A DNA stretch of 64,000 nucleotides from Opisthorchis felineus (lineage: Eukaryota > Platyhelminthes > Trematoda > Opisthorchiida > Opisthorchiidae), in NCBI GenBank assembly GCA_004794785.1, contig SJOL01006486.1, positions 569,708 through 633,707 of the forward strand, in the 5' to 3' direction. Positions 49,612-62,382 of the stretch are shown here, piece after piece. The position numbers and the translations under genes are program-made. Positions within the stretch are counted from its first letter, which is position 1, and each line of letters starts with the position of its first letter. The notes below the pieces were generated by a model. That model had not been told where the DNA came from. It saw only the letters and a list, made by a program, of their open reading frames with translations, and ran no database searches.

Positions 49612-51360
49612 CTGTAACACAGTTCTTTTTATCAATTTCAGGTTAACGGCAAGAAGAAATATAGAGTGGAAGGTTAGTGTTCCGAGTAAATTCGCCACCC
49701 GCTACGACGGCAAGTCACATGAAGCGAAACCAACATACGCGTGTAAAAACAACAGTTGAACGACTCGAAGAAAAACTGAGTTGCAATTAACTAACCAACA
49801 GCAACCAGTGTATCAATATCACAATATTATCCTCTTGTGGCGGAAAACCTTTTAAAGCCGATCGTGGTTTGATCAGTAATACCTCACGGTTTGTTACGCT
49901 ATCAGGGTCAAGCGTTGCTGTTGCTACTCCTCACTACCGATTAACTTTGAGCTCTCACATTTTCAATCCTTCATACAGGTATCTATTGAATTCATCGTTT
50001 ATTTTCATTTGTTTTGAAGCAAGCACTTGGAACATCGTGTCGCATGCTTAGAAGGTGTGGGACAAAATAGATGCGGAAGTAGAAAATTTCAGGATACACC
50101 TCTGCCTTTAGTGTCCACGTTAACAGACAAAGTTTTGCATACTTATCGTGAATTTATTGCACATGTTCGTCCTCAAATTCTACCATGTATTCATGATACC
50201 CCTCTTCAATACCGTTATCGAAAAGCCTGTTCCAGCTGGGTCACTATATCCCGCATGTTTTCGTGTAGGTTTTTGTCTGTATCGTTGTGTAAACATTCTG
50301 GCAATCAAACATCCAAGAACGAAATAACGATCTCGCGGATCAGGCAGTACTGATCGAGGCGTAGCGACCTTGGACTATTTTTCCCCAATTTGATCTTCAC
50401 AGAAAAGTTCGAGTGATTTTCAAGTGTCCCGATATAGGAGGAACCGAACATGCTTTTCTGTCCAGTTTAACCACGTGATGTTTACTTCCCAGACAACCTC
50501 AAGAGATTCAAATTCCCCCATCACAACTTCCATTACCTCGATTTACTCTCATTTCTGTATCGTTCTAGGAAAGAACGAAATCACTTCGAACGTGCAGGTC
50601 AGATTTGTTATCATCGCGGGACACAACTTTCTTACACTCATGGTTTCATGGGAAGTTGTGCTGGGTCGAATTTGTACTAACTATGCACTTTAGTCAGGCC
50701 GGGAACTTCCTCCTAGCCCTGTATTTCAAACGCGGAGGACCTTGAAAAATTTGTTGGACATGCCAAATATAAATTGAGGCGACTGATTTTCGTTCAAGCT
50801 ACCTGTTATCTAGCTATGTATGGCCTCCAGAAAATTCCGCTTTGTATCACCACAATGTGTGGCCTTCATGGAACCGCCCTAAGGGAGTGGCCTGGATATT
50901 GTTCACAAGTTTTAATAAATTAAATTTGGTTGTATTGCATGCACTGCTTATTCCGGTATCCTCAATATCTCTACCCGTCACCGATAAAAAAGACTTGCGC
51001 GCTATCCTTGACACAGAGTAACTGTAATTTTATCCGTGTCGACGGCATGACCCATCACTGCGTGCCGATTGTGGTACAATACGTTTTACTGATTTTGAGA
51101 AATGCTCGTCGGTCCATTGTCCCAAGTAAGTTTGGGTTCTGGCCATGTATTTCTCACCGGACCAGTCGAATTCTGGGGTTCACCAAAACTGCATAAAGCT
51201 GGTGTCCTAGTTTGTACCGTCTTGGTAACTAACACTTCAGCTTACTCTGGAAATGCACGTTTTTTGGCATTGTGTGGGGAATATATATTGTGTGGGAGGA
51301 ATATTTGAACTTGGCAACTCCATGAAAGCTGGTAGTGTGAGGAGATTTTGGAAATTCCAA
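49612..51360. other. No firm gene; one weak exon candidate
   Basis: A plus-strand frame at about 50,020-50,268 (LTDKVLHTYREFIAHVRPQI and HDTPLQYRYRKAC) has a protein-like composition, but its donor (TAG|GTTTTT) is weak. It is not called as a gene. Confidence 0.35.
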
Positions 51361-51470
51361 TGGAGATTTCGTCGTGTAAGTTAAGCCAGCCTATGCTGAA
51401 AAGCCGAGAATCACCGTACAGCGGATTCATCAGCAGTGAGGATCTCGGTATACAGGACGAAATCTCCACT
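51361..51470 (+). repeat. Dispersed repeat with inverted ends
   Basis: The left end TGGAGATTTCGTCGTGTAAG (51,361) and right end TATACAGGACGAAATCTCCA (about 51,450-51,469) are inverted copies. The interior CCTATGCTGAAAAGCCGAG and CATCAGCAGTGAGGATCTC matches the family seen at 33,501, 57,700 and 63,640-63,800. It may be two body ends joined head to head or a small fold-back element. Confidence 0.5.
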
Positions 51471-51704
51471 GAAACCCCGTAAAAGCTGTACCAATACATA
51501 AGAGTGCCCTATATTCCGTAAATTTTGAGTTATTGTTTACGTGGTTGTTCACCTGTCCCAAGCAATTTCGATACACTCGAATCCGACCATGCAGTCGAGG
51601 ACTGTGATAAACCACTAGCGTATTTCCCGTTTTATTCAACTCGGAGAGTAGGCTGGTTCAGACCACCCCTTGACTGTGAGCACTCGAAAGGATCAAGTCG
51701 TCGT

Positions 51705-51880
51705 TCAGCTGTAACACCCTTTCGGTGCCTGGCTGCCATGCCACCCGAAGGAAGCACGAGGGCTGAGATACTGCCAGGTTGCCAAAGCCTAGACAGAAGG
51801 CGAGATGCAGAGGCCGGGTTCGAACCACGTACCTTCCAGTCAGTAAATTCGTGCTCTAACCACAGCCATCTCGCGCCCCA
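51705..51880 (-). mobile_element. tRNA-derived SINE, copy 3
   Basis: Minus strand: GGCGCGAGATGGCTGTGGTT with TGTGGTTAGAGCACG as A-box-like segment, then GTGGTTCGAACCCGG (good B-box) and a body ending CACCGAAAGGGTGTTACAGC. This is the best-preserved head of the family in the window, so it gives the orientation of the other copies. Confidence 0.75.
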
Positions 51881-54802
51881 AAGGGATCAAGGTTAGCCCA
51901 CACATAAAGAAAGCAACGAAAGCTTGAAAATGAAATTCATTGGGATCATCTGCACCATCCGGGTTGCAAACACGATCTTGAACACTAGCTTCATTTCCTT
52001 TTTAACACAGGTCAGTACAGAAAACCTGACCTACTGATGCGTCCGTGCGCTGTGGGAAAAAGACAACGCGCTCACGAATCCACCACGTGCCAATCACAGG
52101 TATGCAAACAACCGAACTAAGCAGAGTGGCTGTCAGCCATGTGGAAGATCCTCAGCAGGCTGACCTCACGTGCAGTTGCATGGGTGAGAGGTGGCACACT
52201 CCGACCGGTTGAGACAGAGGATGGATTGAAAAATGTGTGCCTGTCATAGCTAGTTAATGGCTAGTGACTGAGTGCGCACGATAGACAACCTGGCAGCAAA
52301 CGATCTTGAAAAGGCGAAGTCCCAGATGGATGTTTAACTATGTTACTAGGGCTAGCCCGAATCACTTCAGCGGCAGAGCTAGTTAGGAGCCCATTTGTCC
52401 GAAATCAGCTTATACTACTTCTCTGAGGTTCAATCAATAATGTTTCCACTGTTCTGTATTATAGGTTGATACATCATTCTTTTTCGTCTATCTACGACCT
52501 CAAGTGGTTTAGTTCAACCAGTCGCGGAACCTCTTAACCTGGACTGGGACAGTCGATCGAAGTACATGGCCAGCGTACCTGGCTACGACTCAATTTCCAT
52601 AATCTGAAAGTACAAATCGTCTGGCTTCGTAGTCAAAAAAGTCATTCAGTGAAATAGTAAATTAACTTAAGTCCCCAGATGTATGTTCACATTCCTGAGG
52701 AACGAGTAGCCCACTTTCAAGTGCGTACCACTGGTGGTCAGTCTATTGATATTTTTCAACGAACAGTGTAGTCCGTCAAGCGTAGCCACATAGAATTCAA
52801 CTGAGACATTGCTACATATGGGCCAGATGTGTTTCTTAGTATCATCGAGTTGTCATCCTCATTGTTACTATGGATAGATTTTCATATTTTTCATTCCTAC
52901 GCACTGAAAGCACCCGTGAGTTCCATTCAGCTCCAATATTCTGAGCGTGCGTGGCTTCTAAACTCCCCAACCAGTACGTTGTGAACCATATGTTTCGTAA
53001 TCCTCCGTACTGATAAACCATTTTTGGCTACAAATAGTTTGTCAGCCAAAGAGAGTAAAGGTCTCATTCCGGGTTTCATTTTAAGCAGCCCTCCGCTCAA
53101 GTGTTGATTGAAAACGCGCGTCGACTGCATCTTATCGCATTTCGGACGCCATAATAATGAATTGTTCAAAACCTACTAGGAAAGCGCATAAGTTGGACCT
53201 CGAGTAACAAGCACGTGTGTCTGCGCTCCCAATGGTCAATTTAAACATACCACAGAGCCAAAGGTGCTGCAAACGGAAACGTAGGTACCCTATTTTAAAC
53301 GGCAAAGGACACAAGCCCTAGTGTCAACACTCGAAAACACCAGCCTGAAACAGAGTGAACCGGTTCGAACAACGGTTGTTGTTGTTGTTGTTCGCTCCAT
53401 AAGCCATATTCACAATTCCTTATCAAAATGAGACTTATTCTCTTTTCGTTGGCCACCTGGTTTCATTCACCGAGCAATTCCCGAGTGGAATTGAATCATG
53501 GAGTGCAAAATTTTTTACGGAAGTTTAAACTATTCTGTTAACCTCAAAAGGGTCGTTTTGGTGCGGGGTACCTCGTATTCAGGGGTCGTTTGTTGAGAAG
53601 TTTTGCTGTGTATTATGCGTTGACTACATAAAAGTCCAGAAACTTACGCAAATTAACTAAGTTGTATGCTCACATGCCAGGTGGATGGACTCAGCTAAAT
53701 AATGCGTTTATTTGTCCTCATTATTATTGTTGTTGAAGCCGTTGTGTGCGCACGGCCTTTTGTTATTGGATTGAGAGCGAACGGGACTATTAGTCGGAAT
53801 TACACCGCTAGAACATAAATTCACGCCACCGAGGCAATTAGACTGTAATAATAATGCTTTTCACTGAGCTGCAACTTCCCGACCACACTGTCTGTCGACA
53901 CGGATGTAAATTCATTTCTATCAGTTCAGCAGAATACGAATCCAGTAACCTTGTGATCTTTCCTCCGCCCCTCACTGTACGCGTCGTTGACTGACCCAGG
54001 AAGTAGAGGTTCTATTGTTTGGTTCTCTCAGGGCGTGGAAACTGTTCGTAAGTCAGATTAGACGGACAAGTAATATTCAGCAGCAGGAGGTGTGGTTGTA
54101 TAACCATGCATTCTTTTGTGTCCTGCTGGCCTGCTTTGGCTCATGCGAGTCTCTTGGCGATTCCACACTATGAATCAAAACTTGGAATGAATGAGCCCCA
54201 TCAGTGTGGATCGATCGTTGAACAATGTGTAAAAGCAGCGCAACTAACTTTCCTGACCTCAAAGTTACTATCCTTTCACTTGACCCTATTATTTCTGCAG
54301 TTGGATCTCACATCCCACAAGTCCTCTGAAATCCTCAGACGTTACGAAACTCCCTTGATGAGTATGCTATTAGTGTTTTGTGTGCTAAGCTTGTAAACTT
54401 CTTTATGGGTATCGAGGACACTGAGTTGCAATTGTAAACTCTTTTGATGAGCAACAGTAAAATATAAGAGAGCAAATTTTTCCTAGAGAACCTTTCATGC
54501 AAAATCCACACTGCAAATGCACAATGTTAGCAAATAATCGATATTACCTTAGTTGGACTTTTCGCTGTTAAAAACTTTGCGGATCACTTTTTTCAATAGA
54601 ACGCAAATGACTCATTACTGTTTTCAGCTAGATGGCGAAGTTTGTGTTTGGTTCCTCAAAAGGCTGTGAAATCGGTCTGCACGGGAAAATTCAGGGTAGA
54701 TTCAGATCATTTTGACTGACTCTTCGTCCAACCAGCTACTCACCAATTCAGACAAACATCTAACTTCTGGTGGCTAATCAGATTGTTTTGTCCCGTTACT
54801 CA
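51881..54802. other. No recognisable gene; (GTT)n run
   Basis: A short GTT microsatellite lies at 53,375-53,392. A small open stretch after a TTTCTGCAG acceptor-like site at 54,300 encodes LDLTSHKSSEILRRYETPLM but ends at a stop soon after. No domain recognised. Confidence 0.4.
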
Positions 54803-55028
54803 TCGATCATCATGGAGCACATGCTGATTGCCGAGTCACGCACTCGAAATTTTAGCAGGTGTTCGAAATAAAGAGGTCACCGGATTAAAAAAACAGCCAT
54901 AAGAGCGCTTTTGTCCCCGAAAGCGCTCTTATGGCTGTTTTTTTAATCCGGTGACCTCTTTATTTCGAACACCTGCTAAAATTTCAAGTGCGTGACTCGG
55001 CAATCAGCATGTGCTCCATGATGATCGA
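54803..55028. repeat. 226-bp near-perfect palindrome
   Basis: Arms 54,803-54,911 and 54,920-55,028 (109 bases each) are reverse complements with one mismatch (54,845 C opposite 54,986 A) around an 8-base spacer TGTCCCCG. There is no coding content, and no other copy was seen in the window. The arms are far more alike than any transposon ends here. It could be a recent fold-back insertion, a hairpin RNA locus or a snap-back cloning/assembly artefact. Confidence 0.95.
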
Positions 55029-57096
55029 AGAGGGATAAATTATATGAGTGCGCCATTCGGCAACCACGTCAGGTTGAAACTTTTCGGACCACGAGTCTGC
55101 CGACCAGTTTCGCAGCTGATCGTTATGACTATAGGTCTGCTTCGTGGTCTAACCAGCGGTTAACCTATTGAGCTACTGATTTTCAGTCGTACTGTTTTGT
55201 CTTGTTGGTAATCGATCCTCTTGGATGCCCTGATAAGTACCCAGCGATGAGTTCGGAATAATAAAGACAAAAGTGCTTGTATTGAACTTTTTGTGAATCT
55301 GTCGTTTGTAATTTGGCTTTTTTGTTTAGTGATTTTAAAAAAACTCTGTGCTCTTAAATACCAGAGCGGAGCTTTCCCTTTACTGGACTGACAGTCCAGT
55401 AAAGACGCGTTGTCTCCAAGTGATTTTATAGCCTGTTTGTTGCAGCTCCTAGTGAATACATTCTTTTGTCAAAATGACTTTCATTGTCTGGTGGCAGAAA
55501 TCGTGTAGTTCATCCGTCACTCACATCGTTATATGAACACGCGTCCCCACCAATTCGGTACTTGTGTAACCATTCTGCATCCAAACCTACGTGCTGGAAT
55601 GCTGTCGTGAACCTTGATTCACACCTAGAGTGTTGGATCAATGAGCGAAACCGTTAAAATCGATTCCTAACTCGACAGCCTAAGGCGCAGCTGCGGGTAA
55701 CTTCATCCCCAAAACAATATCGTTCGGCACATTATTTCACCTGTACTGGTTCTGTGACAGACACCTACCTTGAGCAGCTTACAGCCTTCGGATGGTAGCA
55801 CGTATTACTAAAGGGGTATGTTGCAATCCGACAAAGAAACGCTACAGTCGAAGACGTAAATTTGATGGTACAGGTTTTTCCGTTGTCATTCCTTCCCCTT
55901 GTGAAAACAGACTAACCCGAATCAAAGAGGAGACGATCTATCCTTCCCTCGAACAATTATCAATATGTACTGATCGGTTGCCACGCTAAACAGCTGACAC
56001 CACTAACCTGCCTACGAAATATATCACCAGATCACATGATCTGAATGGACTGGAATCGGTCAATATTTAGGCTATATTAAGAACATGTTTGCAATACCAC
56101 TCGTAGAAATACGTCACAGTTAGCTTAAAAACTGGCGGGTAATGCAGCTGCAAATGGGTGGGAGCAGCGTGCGATAACGTGAATAGATCCCAGCATTTAT
56201 CGCTGCATAGAGGAGTACATTTCCGTGATAAATTGTTTTCTATGGTCATCACTTTTGAGTAGCTAGAAAAATAATGGCTCCTAGTCACGTTGATGACGGG
56301 GGCCGATAACGCAAACGCACCATTGACTTGCCAAACTAGTGAAAATCTGTCGTTTGACTCCAGACGAAGGAAGCTATTCCATTACACGCTCACGAAAGCT
56401 GGTTAGAATACGCGGATGCCACCAATGATGTTACTCTGGTGCCTAAAGCTCGAATTGTTGGTTGCTGATCAGCTGACCAACGCGCCCGACACAGCACATA
56501 GTCGTATTCGTCAACCCTCCCAAGCGGAAACACCCCCTTTTTTGAGTCATTTTTGTATTATAGCGTGAGTAGAAAGATGTGTTGTAGGTTTGTGTGCGCG
56601 GTTCAATGCCATGTCCATTGCACCAGACATGTAGTTATTTAATACAGTGTTGTCTCACAAACAGAGCTGGCTACCAGTTGTGGACACATCCTGTCTTGGA
56701 CACAACTCCACCATAACTAAACCGCATGATTTCGCTCTCAACATTGAAACACAACAATCGGAATATCTGTCCTCATTCGCCAAAAATTATCAGTGCTTAA
56801 TTAACGAAAACGCGGTTGAAGCTCCCAAAACCCATAAACTAATGCAGCCACTTACCTAAGGTTGACGTTTTCTGAATGATGACCATTGACGCAGGATTAT
56901 AGATTTGATTGTTTCAAATCCTGGGGACCAATATGCGGTTTCATCCTAGGTACCACTAGAAAGCTCGAGCTATGTTGGTGTTGGTGTTGCGCTAAGATGC
57001 AGTGTCGTTCTCAGGGACCAGAAATAAATAATAAATAATAAAATACATTCTGACACGCCAAATAGAGCAGAATGGTTGGCGAGAAAAAAATCGTTC
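55029..57096. other. No firm gene; degenerate tRNA-like piece
   Basis: The minus strand at about 55,195-55,110 contains CAGTAGCTCAATAGGTTAACCG, an A-box-like tRNA 5' part without a good B-box, probably an eroded SINE head. The frame at 56,647-56,856 has protein-like composition but no recognised domain. Confidence 0.35.
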
Positions 57097-57265
57097 AGCT
57101 GTAGCACCCTTTCGGTGCCTAACTGCCATGTCACTAGAAGGAAGCACGAGGGCTGGTATACTGCCAGGTTGCCCAAACCTAGACAGGGGTAGTCGAGAGG
57201 CAGAGGTCGGGTTCGAACCATGGACCTTCCGGTCAGTAAATTCGCGCTCTAACCACTGAGAAATT
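57097..57265 (-). mobile_element. tRNA-derived SINE, copy 4
   Basis: Minus strand: TCAGTGGTTAGAGCGCGAAT, then GGTTCGAACCCGACC (B-box) and a body ending CACCGAAAGGGTGCTACAGC. About 80 percent alike to the copy at 51,705. Both share TCGTTCAGCTGTA just beyond the body end, so the element probably extends a little further. Confidence 0.75.
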
Positions 57266-58059
57266 GAGGTGAATCAGCTGCCAAAAAACAACGAGATCCT
57301 TCCTCATCAAGCGACTTTTTTTACTTGGATAGCCTAAAACAGTCACAAAAGTTAGTTCGAATTTTCTGGGTTGGTAATCACTCCAAGCAGGTTACAAGGT
57401 ACGGTACTATGTCTAAGGAGGATAGAGATTAATGCTCAGCTCACTACACGAGTTTAGTAAACTGGGACTGCGTATTGACTGGACAAAGTGAGTAGTGGAA
57501 GTGCTCCTTAAAGCTTACACAACGAATCACTTTCATTCTATCGCTAAACTCTCTATCACGCTGAAACGGCTTCATTGTGTACAGACGGTTAGGTGGCTAT
57601 CCAATCCACGTTTCTGTCACTTCTGAAAAGCCAACGACTCATATCAATAGCCCAAGTGCTAGTTTACATCGCAACTCCAACAGATTTCTCTCCTTTGGAA
57701 TTGGGGTTTCGTCCTGTATGTGAAACCAATCTGTGCTGAGTCTGTGGTTCAGACAAGGCTACCTATATGGAAGTATCCGAACACCGAGAATTTATAGCGA
57801 ATCTAGTGCATACGTCTATACAATCGAATGTTTACTATTACCAGCCATGGCCATGAGTAAACACAGAGGTGAGATTTTGTAACTGGATAGTGCAACGGTT
57901 CACCTCACTCGCACAAACAACTGGCTTCTGTTCTGTCTTGTGAATTGTGATCTCCGCACATTTAAGACCCCGTACATAAGCACAGGAAGTATACAAAGGT
58001 GCGGAAGTCTGTTAAGCTAAAAGTGAGATGATGGCTTGCTACACTACTCATATGGTTGC
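57266..58059. other. No gene; one dispersed repeat piece
   Basis: 57,700-57,800 (GGTTTCGTCCTGTATGTGAA then CCAATCTGTGCTGAG) belongs to the GAGATTTCGTCCTGTA family. Nothing else recognised. Confidence 0.45.
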
Positions 58060-58362
58060 TGAAAACTCTTTGAATGCCCACCACAGGTTCCGCCCTTCTG
58101 TTCTGGGCTCATCAGGTAGGCGCAGTCCCCGAGTTTTCGCCAACCTTTTGCTCTACTTGAACCCATGACATTCGACTTATACAGTCATCTGCATATCAGT
58201 TTGGTTTTGATGGGAGACTCACCGGGAACCCAGCTGAATCTCTCCATTTTTAGGAAGTCCTTAAACCACTGAATATGCTGCACCAGGCCGCCTCGTGTTT
58301 CACTTCGTATGAATTTCGAGTCTCTCGTCAAAACCAAATTGGTATGCAGATGAGTGTATAAG
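58060..58362 (-). mobile_element. Fold-back (MITE-like) repeat, copy 2
   Basis: Terminal inverted repeats at 58,176-58,220 and 58,318-58,362 match at 40 of 45 positions, enclosing a 97-base centre. The flank at 58,070-58,165 is the reverse complement of the segment that follows copy 1 (CTCGGGGACTGCGCCTACCT). A weaker half copy of one end is at 60,955-61,020. No coding capacity. Confidence 0.75.
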
Positions 58363-61300
58363 TAGCGTCGGTGGTTGTTCTGAACAGGGATGGAGAACAC
58401 TCAGTCACGGTCTCTTACGCACACATTCCTTAAATGTACAGAAGTGCCTATCAAAGCATTTAAACACGAAAACGATCTAAAAATAACGAAATCTCAGAAG
58501 GCATCAAAACGTGATTCTACGACTCTTTTCCTTTCCTTATATTCATGCCAGCAGATCGGAATAAAAGTCCCCGAAAATTTGAGCTCGCTGACAGCAAGTA
58601 AACCCGTTTCAACCACTGGGGTTGAGGTCACGCGTGGAATAATAGAAGACCCTACAGTGTTTCTGGGTTTAACGGATATTTACTGCTGAAACTAAAAAAT
58701 ATCTATGATTATTATGCGATCCCATTGTGTAGACTACTTGGATTTTTCATCTTGCGTATACGACGTTTTCAAAAAGCCCAGTAGTTGTCCACAGGATGCC
58801 CGATCTCAATCGGATTTTATTCATTGTATGCAACTTATAGCCGGGACAAATGGCAACACAGAACTGGTCGGAAACACACAATACCGAAACGCAAATGGTC
58901 CCACGATTCTGTGGTTTAAATGTTGGGGAAGGGAAAGTCAACTTAGTTCATCACGTGTTCAAACAAAATAAGATTGTGGACTGCTAGTCTGTAACCAGAG
59001 TCCTGTAGGTGTTTCGTGATGGCGGATTGGAAACGAAGATTGCGCAAGTCCAAAACGGTTAGCGCGGTACACGGTCAGAAATGAGAGTGGATGGATGCCA
59101 CGTTGCACGGCCGGCGTATCCGCGACCCATAAGTACAGGTGAAACTGTAGGAATGTTGGATTTGGCGAACGCAGGCACAGGATATTTGATTTCTGTGTTC
59201 GGGACACTCAGCTTGCGGTTAAAATGGAAAAAAAATGTTTTGAAAGCCGGCTGAAGAAAGTGATGGAATGGTTGTGATCAGATTAGTTCCCAAGAGTGAT
59301 CAGTCCAAACGTGGTGACGTTATTCTATTGTCAAAAGTAGTTTCCATTGGAAAACACTTTTTCTTTTTTTCCAATACAGTATAATCATTTAAATTTCATC
59401 CAAGCACAACCGAACAAAAGCAGTCTTTTCGGAAATGCGGACGCTTGGTGGAATTCTCCGACGAAATAAGAGTTTGCGAATGAATATATTCCCAAAACCC
59501 TCAATATACGCTCTTTAAAATAAGATGGAAAACAACATAAGGAAGGGAGCTGAAGTGACCTATGAAATAGGAGCAATCTCTCATCTCAGTAAACAAACTG
59601 AGAGGACAACTAGGGTTTTGCGTTTCAACGTAGTGTGTTTACTTAGAGACAATGCACGCGGAATCTCTGAGGTTGAAGTTTTGGAATATTTTTCATTCAG
59701 ACCAGTACACTAATTTCGTGCAAGATCTTCCAGAGGATTGAATCTCAGTGCAACAGGCAATGGATCACCCAACAATGAGGTTGAAAGAAAACGGCGGTGG
59801 TTATTTTTGGAAGGGTGTATGCACGAAAATACTCATCTTGTTTAAACCTGTTAAACGTTACCCATTCGTATGCGCCACAATCTGGGCAAAATGACGTTCA
59901 AGCATGTTCGGCAATAGCCGATCAGTGCCCGTGTGGTGGTCGCAGTATGGTTGCAAATGTGGCCGAACTTGTGACTTCTTAAAAGTGGATTGACTGTTTT
60001 GCTGAGCGTATATGATGTTGCTCGTAAAACTCTGTTAGGTATTCTGCTGCAATTCATACGCAACTGGTGGTTTAATCCCCGTTTCATGAATGGGCTCGTT
60101 CCTTTCTCTGGCGGCAGTTCACGGACGGATATGAGTGCTTGCATCCGTTACGATACTCCTAGAATCATGTCTCCTTATAACACACGTTTAATCGAATAAC
60201 TTGTTAGAGCTGGACAACAATATGAACGGCAATTGCACTGGTCTCTTGATTACAGAATTAGTTGGGACATCGGTTCACAGATACCTGAACGGAGGAAAAC
60301 TATTCAATTGGTTCATTAAATGGCAATAACTCAAATCTGGATGGCTGATACACTTCATTTACAGTTAACTTGCTTAGATGAATGCGACGATCCTTCCCTA
60401 ACTTGCATTTTAGTGGTTGTAATTTTGTGCTTCAAACCACTCTAGGGAGATAGGACACTCAACAGACAAGTTTGTATCAAAACTGCGTACTTATGGGTTC
60501 TGAACAAAACCTCCAACATGGGATTAAAGGGCTATTAGACAGAAGACTTCCACACATGTAGAGTTGGACTGGCGATCTAAACCAAGCCTTTGCGGTTTTC
60601 GAAGTGTTGTAGGTTAATCTTTTTTCATGATAGGCTGACTCCACCTAGATTGCCCGAGTTGGACTTAATTCATCTGGTAGGCGAATTGTCGTCTACTCGC
60701 CTTCATATTCCCTTGATGACTGATAGAGACGGTTCATTTTGATACACAACACACGCCCATCGATTATGAATAACAGAACCCACAGATGAATGATTTTGAC
60801 AAGCATTAGCAGACCCAGTGAACTCCTAGCTAAGCCCCCAAAGCCGCTTGTTTTATGCCACACATGTGTGTGTGACAAAATTGGCCTTTATTGACCACCA
60901 GATCTATAGTGGGCTCCCATGGCTCAGATCTCAATATAGTGCAGAAATACAAAAAATGGCATCTGCAATCTAATTTAGTTTGAACGGAAGACTCAACTGA
61001 ATCTCTCGTTTTTGGTGAAGTGGGAAACCGGTCATGGGCTGTCGGGGTTTTCAGCAACCTCGTAAGTAGCAAGTTCTGTCAAGGCATTGGTTCTAACTAT
61101 AATACAGTAGGAGATCTACTGAACCCTACATGTACAACGACCATTTACAAGACGTCTTCAAAATAAAAAACACCTATGAAGAGATTCAAACTACCAATGA
61201 CATACTTGAACCTCGCACGTTTTAGATAACTAAATAGGTCGTAACCAATGTATCTGAGCTGGAGGCCCCGATATGCTCAAGACGGATCTGAACCCAAACG

Positions 61301-62107
61301 AATGAATCTGAATGAAGTAGCGTTCACGGTATTTTCAATATATCTCGATATCATTGAGCGACAATTGTACTGAAACGAGTAGTAATCAAATTATCACAGA
61401 AAAATGCAGATTATCAAAACCCGGGGAGATGTAGTAGACTAAAGATTCGGCTCAATTGAGGGACGGTTTAAGAAAAATAATTTTTGCCCAACAGGGAGAA
61501 ATTTTAAAATAAAAAGAAAGATCAACAAGTGAAAATAAAAATCAATAAAATTGGACCGCAGCGATGGATAGTTCGAAGGACACGCTCAGTCAGTTGGTAG
61601 AGTTTTCAGTAACGTTTTGAACTCATCGGCGACCTGAAACGAGGCAGAACAGACTAATGAGTGGAAAGGTGGGACATGTGCACGGCAATAGAAACTGCAT
61701 AAGGCGCATTTGAGTCTTGAAAACGGTCCGCATCGAATTCGTTACGAATCAGATCACTACTGAACATTCAAATAATTCTTCCAGATTTTTCACATCTCTC
61801 GAGGGGAAATATAAACTATGGGTTCACAGTTACTTTTACGTCTGATTGAAATTCAAAACGAACATGCAAAAGAAAGAAATAAACGATTGCTCAGGTGCAA
61901 TCCAGCAAAAAAGCAACACAGGTCGCTTATTTTTCACCATGTATCATAACTGTGAGACGAAAACCGGATTTTTGTCTCTTAAGTAAAAAAAAAATTTTTG
62001 GTGTAATTTCGGTAGATATTTTAGGGAAGGAGAATGCAGTGATGAGCTGACCTGTTGGATTTCCACAGCTCGTAACGGAATGTTGTGTGGGAGGTTTTTT
62101 TTTGCAG
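58363..62107. other. No firm gene
   Basis: Open stretches at 58,430-58,685 and 58,705-58,970 have plausible protein composition but no recognised domain or paired splice sites. 60,955-61,020 (TTTAGTTTGAACGGAAGACTC with GCTGAATCTCTC-like sequence) is a worn piece of the fold-back repeat. AT-rich at 61,480-61,560. Confidence 0.35.
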
Positions 62108-62382
62108 GGGTCGAAACCGAATATAACGGACTGGTTGATGGTGTGAATAAGGACGCAATCGCGTGCGACAAAGTCCAAGTGCTATGGTGGAAGCAGTGCA
62201 GGGTTGTAGCGAATGTAACGGTCCGATATCAAAACTCAGAGGTCGTCACTGTAGAACTACCACTGGTTGTGAATACTATGCACAGTCAGTTAGAGTGTGG
62301 ACCATATTCGGCCAAGATGTCCAACGCTATCATCACTTTTTTATGTGAAAATATTGTTCAACGCAATTCACCATGGATCCAG
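62108..62382 (+). CDS. Possible internal exon of an unidentified gene
   Basis: A 275-base open block has a strong acceptor (TTTTTTTTTGCAG ending at 62,107) and a good donor (CCAG|GTAAAT at 62,383). The open frame reads VETEYNGLVDGVNKDAIA, then VQVLWWKQCRVVANVTVRYQ and VVTVELPLVVNTMHSQLECG. It starts with an incomplete codon and ends in phase 0. Four cysteines and beta-prone valine/threonine stretches suggest a globular, possibly extracellular segment, but I recognise no family. A second frame is partly open and shows a Cys-rich pattern, so the choice of frame is not certain. Confidence 0.35.

Noticed and set aside
29120..57265. B-box-containing segments as real tRNA genes
   Set aside because: The heads lack complete cloverleaf pairing and are joined to shared SINE bodies.
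62163..62348. Alternative Cys-rich frame inside the 62.1-kb exon candidate
   Set aside because: It has stops before the acceptor-proximal part and ends before the donor; the other frame is open across the whole block.
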